Position numbers and translations under genes: made by a program. From Lateolabrax maculatus (Eukaryota; Chordata; Actinopteri; Acropomatiformes; Lateolabracidae), in NCBI GenBank assembly GCA_031216445.1, contig CM062199.1:9855001-9919000 (forward strand): a stretch of 64,000 nt of DNA. Reading direction: 5' to 3'. The first letter of the stretch is position 1. Each line of letters begins with the position of its first letter. Under the pieces are notes generated by a model, which saw nothing but the letters and a program-made list of their open reading frames with translations, did no database searches and was not told where the DNA came from. Shown piece by piece: positions 14,901 to 27,700 of the stretch.

Positions 14901-15709
14901 TCAAGTCACTAATTAATACTGCTTGATTAATAAATCAATTGTATTGAGTTTAGGTACTTGGAGGTGTGTGCATACTCTATGGATGGTCTTGGTTCTGTTT
15001 TATATCAATGTGTCCCCTACCATTAACCAACACATTTGTTTGATCACCTTACCTGCCACACTACTGGTTCCATGTGGTCAGCTGTGGTGGACAGGCAGAC
15101 ACTCAACACAATGGTGTGAGAGGCGGAGGTCAGGACACTGGCGATGATGGCGTCCCGCATAGAGAACGGCAGCATGGTGTAAACCACAAACACAATGAAC
15201 AGGAAGAATGACACCTGTGGAGAAAGAGACACACTCATGATACACCTGCAGAGGAAAGCGGTAAAGAGAGGATGTGAAAGAGAGCGAGAGCGATGGATGC
15301 ACAAGAAAAGAAAATACAGACGGAAATAAAATATCAGTGTTGACAGTCCTGTGGGGAAAGAAACCAACACTGCATGCTAAAGTGCAGTGTTATTTATGTA
15401 GAGCTACATCAGTGGCATCAAAATATAAATAAAGAATATAAAAATCAAGCCTGCCGGGGAGGTGTTTGATCAAACTAGAGACTAAATCAAAAAAGGAAAA
15501 AGAAGGAAGGAATATATATTTGTGCCATTTAACATATTTTAATGCTGTGCACTTAACATTATAACATTCTAAGCGTCTTCGGCTTACCTAAGCTACCTTG
15601 ATTGCAGGAAGCAGAAAAGGGGACAATCAGCTCTCACACTTCAAACCTGACACCTCTGACGTAGCATGTAGAGTGCTTCCCTTTTTACCCAAGCTCCACA
15701 AACATCCAA

Positions 15710-15745
<36 letters not shown>

Positions 15746-18700
15746 TTTGTAAATACGCCTTCTGCTGCAGGGTTAAAGCAGCTCATCTGCTGCCCTGCAT
15801 GGATAGAAAGAGACCAGTGTTCTCACAGGCTGCAGCCAGGTGCCAGTTAACCTTTCCTGGGTTTGCCAAGTGGGAAAGCAGGGTTAGGGTACAGGGGGAA
15901 GTGAGACAGAAAGAGGAAAGGAAAGTGCAAGAGAGGCAGAGAAAGTTAAAGTGAAAAAAACAGTACCTCCTCTGTTCATGCTTGGGTAATTAACATGCCG
16001 CTCTACACTGCTACTTTCTTAATGGCCAACTATGGTAGTGAATGTAAATAGTAGCAAATATCTAAGGATGGTCTGTTACGTTTAAAACAATGCTTTATTC
16101 ATGTTTGAGTCAAACTGTGCTCAAATGAGTCATGTATTCTGCATTTGCAGACCTCCTGCTGCTTGACTACAGATAAAAGTAGGACATTTTTACTAATTAG
16201 CCCAACCATGATCATCTGTTGTAGACATTTTCTTAAATTGTTAAAAAATGGTTCACATGTTTAAACAAAAAGCAAACAAAATTAATAAATAAAAACGACA
16301 AAATGAATACGTTTTAACTTTTTAAGCATTTTCATATTATTCAACTGAAGCTATCCAGTATGAAATGAACTGCAAAAATGAGTCAATTTTGTATTCTCTA
16401 ATGGGCACCGTCCCAGTCAAGTATAACACAATAATTCAACACTAGCCTCCATCTCGTACAAGAAAATGGGTGTAAAAAGGGTGCAGCAGTAAGTACCCAA
16501 TAAAACAATGGGATTAATGAGAGATTGGCTGAGTAACTAATCAAGGGACCTCATACAAGGGAGGCTGTCCCTGTTTGTATTTCTCATGCTATCAATGATT
16601 GTAGGTTATCATTAGAGAAACGGAGACTTTTAGTCACTCTATTCCACTCTTTAATATATAAAGTATTAAAGTCTAATATTTGTTGTCAAATCGGGGGGTT
16701 CACACTGTGGTACTTTTATTCAACTTCTTCCTTTTACATCCAGCCCTAGTGACGTAACCTTGTGGGACATACCTTGCCATTACCACAATATTAGTTATAG
16801 CAAGATATAGCAATTCTAATCCAATAAAACAATTCAACCCTTCTGAAGGAGCACTGAAGGGAGCTGTGTATTGGTCAACCCGTTCTCATTCCCAGGTCGT
16901 CAAATACGGACGCTTCATGATGAAAAGCTGAATATGACAACCAAGTCAAGGTTACATTTCATTATGTTTATGACAAAACATTTTAATTGTGTCATAAATA
17001 TTGTGCATTTCTGATAAATTGTTGAATAAATGTAACAATCTTTTATAGTTGGAGTCAAAGATTCATGCACCAAGCTGGACAACAACATTGCTTGTGTGTA
17101 AGCCCCCATTGCCTGTAGCCCCACCCAAAAAAATAATAAACCAGCTGCCACTGACACATACAACCCTTCAATACAACATACCTTGTTTTAACATAAAATT
17201 ATAGAATTTCACTTACGTGCATATATTACGAGAATACATTTTACCGTGGCTTTCCAACAACAAAAGGAAAATGTGATCATTATATAAAAATAAAAAGATT
17301 TTAAACCACTGAATGTGAATTCAGACTATTAAATAAAGCAATACTAAAAATCTCCCCTGGGCAATAGCAATCACCATCATCATCATCATCAGTATCATCA
17401 TATTTATCATCCTTAGAATCATTAACATGTTTATATTTGTCATAAAGGTTCAGGTCACATAGATTTAATGTTCTATTGATCATTGTACAATATATAAAGC
17501 ATCATTCAAGCTGTATCACATCCATCATACTGAAGGTGATTGTCACTCACTGGCCAGTATAGTATGATCTTTTCATAAAATGGCAGTAGCACCTTGATAT
17601 AATGGCAACCTGATTTAAGACTCTAACCATAACTCCCTGCATGACTGCCACTGGGGAACAGGTGTAATCTTTTGGCAGTAATTTACTGCACCATGGGGAT
17701 GAAGAAAGGATCAGAACAAAAAGAATGCCTTTCAATAAAGATTATGTTAGGCATCATTATACCTTCAGCTGATCCATCTTTCAAGTTTTGAACAAGTCAA
17801 CCACAGCAATAGGCCACTCAAACAGAAGTTATTCTTTTTATTACTTAACATGTTCCAACATGTTTGCTGAAATGGAGAAGGTGGTACCAGCCCTTTCTTT
17901 TAAAATGGCAATATATCAATAGTTTTTTTAATACTTGAAACTCATTTGATTAAGGCACTTTGCTCAGATTCAAATGTGGAGGGTAAATATTTGGTGATGT
18001 CTATGATGTTCCACAGCTCCAATATTAAAAGGTTTGAAATAAAGTAAAATAGATTTTTAAATTAGAAAAGATTACACAGTAGAGTACACATAATCCTTAA
18101 GGATCCATTCGGTATAGTTCTTGTTTTAAAAGCTCCACTTTAGATTAGTGAAGTTCTGAGTGGTCTCCTCAGAATGAAATGTTGAAGGCTATTCGACAGG
18201 AATGTCTCTCAACAGCTACAATATAAATAAAATAAATTTAAAAAAATCACATTTTCAAATGAAGCATGCCCCCCAAGTCTATTCCAAACACCAGCACTTC
18301 AGTAATACTGTACTGACTAATGTCAGGAGTCTTGAAAATACTGTTTGACACATCATCACAATGAACAGTAGATTACCACCATCTGTGACTGACAATGAAA
18401 AGCTATTAACAATTATTTCCTACCTAAACTACAATTACCACCCTGCCATATGCCTAGGCAAACCAGTCAAGTTGTAGTTGATGTCCATGTCTGTCTAGAC
18501 ATTTAATTAATGTAGTGAAGACTTTGCAGTCCACGTTTAAAACTGAATTTATTTTGATGCAACATAATACAGAAATGTATATTGTTGTCTACACATATTA
18601 TCAGCAACAACACCCTTAAGTGAACTTGTTTTTTCTTTGCTATTTCTTATGAGAAGAAAAAAATAAAATCTTGTTTTTCTGTCAATCTTATGAAGTTGCA

Positions 18701-21700
18701 AATAATTGCTAGAAACATATTTCTATACAAAATGGCAAATGCTTGGGATACTATTATACTGCATGATAGATAATATTACACATGATCTAGGTTTATGTAC
18801 AGTACTAGATTGAGCGTCTAAAAACAGACCACAGAATTCAAAGTTACAGGGGGCTACCGATTATGACTCAGTGCTTAGTCAATGTAAAGCTGCGGAGACA
18901 AACCAAAGGTCAACAAGAAGGAATTTAACACATACTGTAACCTGGACCCTTAAACACAGTGCCCAGGACTCCCGGTGATGCTGAATGTCTTAAATGACAG
19001 GGATAAATATGTTTAACGTTGAGACCACCAATCAGGTGTTTGACAGACAGGTACACAATTTATAGTGCAAAAGTCGGAATCTCAATGGAAACAATGCATA
19101 AGACCACTGGCAGACACTGAAACACTTCTAGTGACCCAGTTTCACTCAATAGGAAATTATACAGCCTTAATATAATAACTGCCCTAAGACACATTCAGGC
19201 TTTAAGAGTGTTTTAGAAAGCCATGAAGTGGCCAATGAAGTCTAAAATGTGTGTCCTGCACACAATAAAGGAATGGCTAACTTGGTGGACCACCTGTAAT
19301 GGCTTTTTTCATTGCCACCTTTTCTCTGTGGAATAACAGTATTAATTGCAATAATTATAGAAGCCAACCACTTGTCAAGGGAAGTGACCTCTGATGTCCC
19401 CTGACCCTGGGAAAAAGCAGACGGCAATTAGCCGGCACACAGGATTTTGCTTTTTGGAGTCATCTTGAATATCTGACCATTTCTTTCTGAAGTCTGTATT
19501 GATTCGTCACTCTGGGCTGGCAGCGGCCCTGCTGCTTTGACATTGTGCCACCAATTTCTCTCATTGGTCATGGCAGAACTATGACAGCCAAACTGTAAAG
19601 ACCCTCAGCCCCAACCTTCGCAACAACTGCCTCTTTTTTCACAATCAGTGGAGCTTATCTTTATAGATCTGCAGGCCGGCATTTCCATTTTCACTTCTAC
19701 TTAAGCTGTTTAAATGACTGCATAAACCAATAGGTCCCCGTAATAATCCTTTCTGTTTGACAGAAAATATAATTTTGAGTATCCAGAGAAAAGGGTCTGT
19801 TCTGTTTTGTTTATTTATTTTTTATATCTAGCAGGGGTGGTGCAAAAGGTTTGAGCCCAACAAAAATGGCAATATACTAAATCCATCAGAGGTGAGGTGA
19901 AGAACAGTCTAGAGAGACACCCTAAATGGGTGCTGTAATGGACTACGGCTCTGAAACAGCCTTTAATTACCAGAGTGGCTGTGTTGTTTTTGCAGTATGG
20001 CAAATGTACTGTAAAGAGTGGTGGCAGTTTTCTTAAGCCAGCTCCTTGCTTTCACAGAATCAGCAGAGTCAGAAATGCTCTAAAACACTCAGTACAGCTA
20101 ACATAAACTTAAATACATGTAAGTGAAGAATCAGAGCAGATGCAGGATGCAAAAAGTAAAAGAGCCACAAATGTAAGGTTGTAAAAAAACACCTGCTGAT
20201 TTGTTTTGCATACCTGATGCTTGATGCAGTAATAAAAAGGCAAGGAGCTTCATTCAGTATGGTTAAAGCAAGCACATAAGGACCATCTCTCTGATAAGTG
20301 GACAGGGCTTTTTTGTGGTCCATCATGGTACAGTCAACACTGCTTCTACCCCATGAATCAATTCCTTGATAATGACACTGAGGGTTCATAAAACAAATTA
20401 TAGAGATGGAGTGTCAGATTACAACAGGCTTTTAGTCTACAGTCTGTGGCAGCGATTAGTTTACAGGCTAGATTTACAATGTGGCATGTGTGTGTATGTG
20501 TGTGTGTCTGCTAATTAACCCTAAAAAAGACAGATTCATTGATTCATAGTGAAGATCCAGAATTAAATGCAGTAGATAAGAAACATTCAGCCAAAGTGCT
20601 TGGTTTATAATTTCCACGATCAGTCTGGGCAGGTCAACTTTTATCCCTGAGATAAATTAAGGTGTTTAGCACAAACAAATATATTATTTTCAATTTCCCT
20701 AGACTCAAAACTCCTATCCGATTGAAAAAAATGGTTTATTACTCCTCTACATGTTATCCTGCACCTCTCCATTTCTCTCTCTGCCTCCCTTCATTGTATC
20801 ACCCCCTCAATTTGCCTGTCCTTTCCATCAGTAGTTCATGTCCTATCTACCCTTTTTATTACTATTCCAACACGACAGGCCTCTTCCTTAACCCCAACTC
20901 CCCTTTCCCTACCTCTTCTGTCCTAAAGCCAAAGGAGGCTGGCTGTATACTCTAAAACGAGTGTGTGAGTGCCTCTGTGTGACTGAGAGGCGGGGAGGGA
21001 TTGAGAGAGACAGAGAGAAGGAAAGGAGGAGATGAGGAGGGCCCAGACACCTCTCAGTGAGGGGTAGAGGCTGGACCACACAGATAAGCCCATCTCCCCA
21101 CCGTCAGCAAACACAGAGGGGCTTTGTGAGGAGAGGATAAGCATCCAATTGATTTCAGGTTTGGAAATGGAAAGTGTACTGTATACAAACTAACTCTGGG
21201 GGAGAGGGGATGGTGAGCACAACACAGCTGAGGGAATATGTGAAGCGTCTGTGCTTTTTCTTTTACCTGACAGTGTACTGTACTGACGGTGCAGTTTGTA
21301 ATGTAATAATCTCTTTTTCTCTTACCATCTCTTGTTGACATGCATACAACTACACGTGTTGATGTAAATCAAAGAAAAAATTGCCATGGCCATTTTTCGC
21401 TTACTGATTAGCAGTATTATCAAGGTGGAGAGACAGTGAAAGTCTCTTTCTCAGGAGCTTTATCTATGTGTCTGGATCCCCCTGTTCCAGAGGAGTCAGA
21501 GATAAAGTTCAGGCAGACAAGTGAGTCGCTTAGCAACAGTTGTACTGACATATCATCGGTTCCTCTAAATCTTACGAATCAGAAAGTTCTGTATCTGATT
21601 ATTTGAATTCAGCCCATTCTCACTCCCAATGCTTCAAATATGGCAGCTTGGTCAGCGCCCCTACACTTCAAACTATGACGCTCTAGGTGCCCAGGTAGTG

Positions 21701-24700
21701 TCATTTCTGGAGGCGCCCCTCCACCGTAATGTTTAATATGCTGTTGAAGTCAGGTGATATAGTATAACTTAGGTATGTAGACTTCTGTTTTTTTTTTGGT
21801 TACGCACCTTACATGACGCACATAAGGTACGCAAGGTAACATTATGTACATAAATTCTGTACGTAATTTAACCCAAGCCATGATCGTTAGTAGTTTTGTT
21901 GCCTAAATCTAACCAAACTGCAGACGTTCTTTCCTGCATGTTGATATGTTTCTTAGCATGCTTTATTTTGAGTCTAACAGGACGTTGCATATTTATTATT
22001 TCTAACTTGACCGCAGAGCCCTGCACGTCAAAAAATGCTGCTAAAAGGGAACCCAATGCCTTAAGGAGTGACGCCAAGGGGTCCTGACCAAACCTCCCGA
22101 ACGTGACGAGTTGGGAGTGAGAATGTGTTGGATTATTGCCCAACCAAAAACATCCCATCCCATCAGCAGGAGCTCAGTATGAGAGGTTTAAAAATTGATG
22201 CCACGAGGAAAAGGGGTTGCACAGTATTTTGAATCCTGACCCTTCCTACTAATCGGTAGTTAATTGGTTATTTAGTTAAAGTTATTGAAGGCTGAACAGG
22301 GGAACATCACACTATATATTTCTACACTATATATATATATATATATATATGTTTTCTGGGCTTGTGAGGACTAGATGGCATTCATTAACAGTGACAGTCA
22401 GAAGTATCTGTAATAGATAATTGATTATGGAAGGCCACAAAAAAAAAGTTAAAAAAAAGTAAAAAAAACAGCACAAGCAAATTAAAATATGAAAAACTAA
22501 GAAACTGGCCTTGTCGCAGAAAACTAATCAACACATAAATTACATTTTCTATGTTGAATGATCACTGCACAAATACTGACAAAGAATTTTAAGCAACACT
22601 GACTTGTTCAAGTCCATTAGCTGACTGGTGGTCAATAAAAAAGGATGAATGGTACTGGAAAAGCATCCTTGTGCAGTGGTTGCAAAATTGTTTTTCTGTG
22701 ATGTATCTAATTAAATTGTATACAGTATGGAGTTTACAGGTGTAGAGTCTATCAATATATGTTTGATGTAACCCTTCACTTATGACGATCAGGAGACTTA
22801 AGACTTACACAGAACAAAAAAAGTAAGTTTATCTTAAAAGGCTTGATAATCAGTGAGGGAACAGAGCACTTTTTCTCATCCAGTGAAACAGATATGTAGA
22901 TCTGCTATGGAAGAAACATGGTGATCACTTCCTGCATAACAAACCACTATCATTAATAGTGAAGCCTAAAAGAGTAAGCTTTGAATACATTTAAAGAATC
23001 TCAAAACATTTCCTCCTCAATTTATTTCTGTCAAGTATGTGTTATTATTCCTTAATGCTCTTTATGTCATGCAGAAAGGCTACATAGCCACTTCCACCAG
23101 TTTTGGCAGCTGGATCGAATGTTATCAGCCGATTAAATGGCCGTTTTATCATTGGGAGCATGGATATGAGGTAGTATGGCCCTACTCTACCTCCTCAGTA
23201 GGCTGTTATCATATATGTATTGGTAAGCTGGAAAACCGTAGGGAAGATCAAAAGAAGGTAATGTTCTGATTTTCTGTTGAAGTCAGGTGACGTAGTATAA
23301 AAAGCGACTAGTCCGAAACAAGCTGTGGACTTAACTTTGACTTATGACTTTTTCCATTGATATGATGAACTTGTTAACAGTTGCTTATTCACACAGCCAG
23401 CAGTTACGGAGCGATATTATCATTCATTTGTGTTTCTGGCCACCTGATGAATGTCCAATTTTCCCTCTGTTTTAGTTCTGGTTTTGGTCTCTACCAACTC
23501 CTGCGGGAAACATAAAGCTCTTTAGCTGTTAAATGCTAATGATTATGGTACAAAATAGATCATACTTAAGATTAGTCCTTCATTTAAGTATCCATTGCAT
23601 AGCTAGTACTTTTTTGATTACGCACTTATCTGCAAATGTGTGAGAATGTACATGTGTAACGAGGCAAAAACAAAAAGGTACACTACAACTGAACCACAAG
23701 CCCGTCACTGTATATCAGCATGGAAGCAATAAGAAAATAATACTCAGATACAGAGAGGTCTTTAGGTTTGAAAATAATGAATCTGTTCATTCTCAATGTC
23801 TCTGTGGTTCCCATTCTTCTTGTGCTTTATCCACTTAGTACATTTCAAATCACTTTCTTTCCAGTCAGAATACTTCCACATTGTTAATTATTCAGACATT
23901 TAAGTCAGTTATTTAAAACACATTACTGTACACCCTGGTAGCTTAGCAGCTTATCTAATAGTCCTTTAATTATCACTATTTTCAGTATCCAAATATGGAT
24001 TTTTGAAATTGTGGCTATAGGGCAGCAACATATTCATTCACTAACTGGCAGCAGCAACATTGTATGAATGATATGGGACAGAAGTCACCATCGTTAATGA
24101 GCTTAGGGCTATACATGACGGGTGAGGCAGTGGGAGAGCATGGAGCTCTCCCTCTAATCACTGTTTTATTCCCCTACTTCGCATGCCTACACCCTTGCTA
24201 CAGCACAGAGAGCATTTAATTAACTCTGACTTTTACTTCGCCTCCCTCCGTTTCTTTTCTGGAGCACACATCCACTTAGCAACTGCAAAGTAACACCAGG
24301 GTGACCACAGATTCAAAGACTTGGTTATTAATATAATTGGCTGATAAGCAAACGCAGTGGAAGAACTAGGGCAATGTCTTCAAATTTTACACTAGGTTTT
24401 AATACAGGTTTCTGGATCTATTTCTGTTGGTTCTCCACGTGCGGTACACTAATTATTACTTTTCTGTTGAATGAGTAATCGATTAATTGTTTCAGGTCTA
24501 CTTGAATGTATAACTGAGTATTAGGGGTGTGCCATATTGTATCGTCACAATTAAACTGGTATAATTATTAATACGATTAAAAAAAAGTTAATATCATCAT
24601 AATGGCGATATTCTGGCTTGTTGAGGTAATGACATCATACCGCAACACACAGCAACAAGCATGGCTAAAGGGAATATTGCCAGCACAAGTTGCCATACGT

Positions 24701-27700
24701 TCCTCAAACGTGGTCATTATTTACTTACGCCTTAATTCCACCGGGCAAGGCTCTATTAACATTGCGTCCTACGGCTTCATACCCACCAGGAGCGTTTTGC
24801 CTGCCCGGTTTTCATGACTTGCTCAGATTTTATTTTATTGTAATTTCTCCTTGGTTTTTGTGCTTCTACCATGGGTAAGTAGGCTAAGTAGTTAAATGGT
24901 TTCCTTTTTTGTCTGTTTTTACAGTCAGCAGTCTATACAGGGTGTTTTATTTTGAAAATGACCTGATGCTCTATGCCATTTCTGTGTCTGACTTCCTGCC
25001 CAGCTCAATCTGCGGCTTCCGTCATAAAATAGGAGTTTCTTCTGAAAACACGCTGTGGCATGTATGGTGGAATCATGATCAGCTCCGGTGGCTGCACTGC
25101 AGGCTAAACGTGGCGTAGCCCGGCCCGCTGGGCGCAGCTGGAACGCAGCATTTGAGTACTGATGTGGACGTCGATTACCATGGCAACAGTAGAAGCTTAG
25201 AATATATATATAACAAATATATCATTTTTTTTTAGTTTTTACTGATATTTGAAGGCAAACTTTTACATTTATGCAGACATAAAACTATAACACTTATTTT
25301 GTTGCAATTGTATGTTCTTGAAATTAATAGTAAAAAAAAAATTCTATATTTTGTCATATCGCCAGGAATATCGTTATCGCAGAAATACCATGACATATCG
25401 TGATATTATTTTAGGGTCATATCACTCACCCCTACTGGGTATTATGGTCTACAAACAGAATCTCAGATTTTTACACACCACACCCAATTTACATTTTGAG
25501 TCAATGTTTTTTCTTAAAAACAAACTAAAAAAGACAATGGAATAATTCAATAAAGTTATATTTTCTATTTTAACGATAAAAATTATTAACAAAAGCAAAC
25601 AAACTAGGAATTTTTTATTTTTTTGGTTGAGGTGCTGTTATAAAGTAGTGCTGCTGCTGTCAGTTGCCACAGACTTTGGACAAACTTTACAGCAGACAGT
25701 GGTTTGCTCGAGGTCGGACACAGCTCCTCACTTTTATTAGCGCATGCTGCCATGTTGATATTTTACTTGCGTCTGAAATCTTTAAGAAGCATTTTGTTAA
25801 CTCAAATACAAATTTGGTTCCTTAGTCAGAATAAGGAGACAGATTAATCCTAAAGCTGAACATTAAAAGAATTGAATAAAAGAAATAAAATAAAAATGAA
25901 AGTAACTTTAAATTTTAAACATAAGATATTGTTTTCCTATTATTCCTAATAGTATAGTGACTAGTGTGACTAAAGGGAGGCCTGAAAACAGCACATATAT
26001 ATTTTTCAAAGCTTTTTTTTTACTGACTGCATAAAGAGATATGACTCACATTCATATTACTGATCCGTGAAGTAGGTTCTCTGTTCCCCCCAGCAGTAAA
26101 TTAAAATAATAATAAAAGTATACTGAATATATAGTATATTCTAAGGTGGGGCAATGTGAGGACACTAATGAGTAATTTTCTTAATCTATAAAATGGCAGC
26201 AAGCCCCTAAAAACACATAGTGCGCAGTGCCAGTCAACAATAATGTCTCTTCAGATAAGTGTTAATTAACATGGCTAAGATGAAGCAGTCAGACAGCAGT
26301 AATGGCATAATGGACTGACATTTTAGTAAGCAGAAGAAAGGAATGAATGGGGTGGCGCGTGAATCAGTGCATCTTTAGCTACCTCTTTGTGATAGACGAG
26401 GCCACACTAGTCATCTGTCCAGCCAAATACTGTTGAATGAGTACAGCTTTCAAATGATGAAGACCTAATGTACTGTGATGTTCTAATGAGCCCTGTTGCA
26501 GGGTGCATATGGCTGTAGCAATGAAGACACTGCTGTTTGTTCATCTTGCCACATTTCTCTGCAGATTTAATGTTGCTACAGAATGTAATATGCATAGAAT
26601 TTAGGTATATAGCATACATCTCCTGGAAGGAAAGTCCACAGGGCAGGAATGTATATTTCTGTGTTAAAAGCTGGACGGTATTTTCCTAACATTAAAATAT
26701 ATACTGTATATATGCTTGCTGTAACTACACAAGCATCTGTAATTTCTAATATACACAGATGCATAATTACATTTTATTTATGCTTTGCTTGTACAGTAAA
26801 TCTTATCTCCTGTGCTACTGCGCAAAAAGTTTATACTTTATGGGCAAACCGGCCACAGATCAACAGCCTTTTTTATGCATTTTGATGCTGCTGCATTGTA
26901 CTGCGAGGGCCACATGGGACATAGTCAGCAAGCCTGAAGTAGTGTCCTAAGAAACAAAATGTAGACAAAAAATATGTATTGATTTACACAATCGATTTAC
27001 AGCAGTTTCACGCGACACATCTGACATGCTTCCTTCATACCTGCTGACTGTGGATGCATTAATGCATTTATGTCGACTATGTAATCAGCCTTAGGTCGTA
27101 GGCTGTGGTAGCCATCTAGTTGAATTCGTTCAATTCAGCAATTCTACCAGCAAGCTTGAAAAAGATTCATAAAAAAAAAAATAAGAAAGGTTCTGTGCTG
27201 GCTCACTGGCATTTCAGCATTCATGACCTTCAACATTCAGATTGTTATATTCTCTTTTTTCCACCTCTATCTACAATTCGTTGTAAGGACCTAAATCAAC
27301 AAAAAAAAGTATGTGGCATAACACCAACAGTGACAAAGTGCATAAGTATCCCCCATAATGTAAATGGGAGTTTGGATTAACCACAAAATGGGACAAAAAA
27401 CATATTGCAGCAAATGAAGTGGTTCAACAGTAAGCCACTGAAAGACCTCTTACTCAATCCTGCAAATAACCCAATGTCCAATTTATTCTTTGCTGTTTAC
27501 TCTTATTCTTCTATTTTCAATGCTTTACTACAATGAATGCTATTTCACCCCTTGTATTATATATAAATCATTTGCTCATCTTTCTGACAGCAAAAAATCC
27601 ATATTAACAGTGTTTTTAATGACAAGCCACTAGTTAGTTTTTAGTTTATCAGTGTATATATCATGTTTTTCTAATTTGTTTTCAATACTGTAATAAAATG

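Larger units (their letters stand above)
3296..15052 (-). other. adcy2: adcy2 intron 3
   Basis: About 11.8 kb. It holds an old dispersed repeat (5.6-6.2 kb), a SINE nested in a MITE-like element (8.87-9.55 kb) and a solo end of the same MITE-like family (14.76-14.84 kb). The rest looks like unique AT-rich sequence with no coding signal. Confidence 0.9.
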
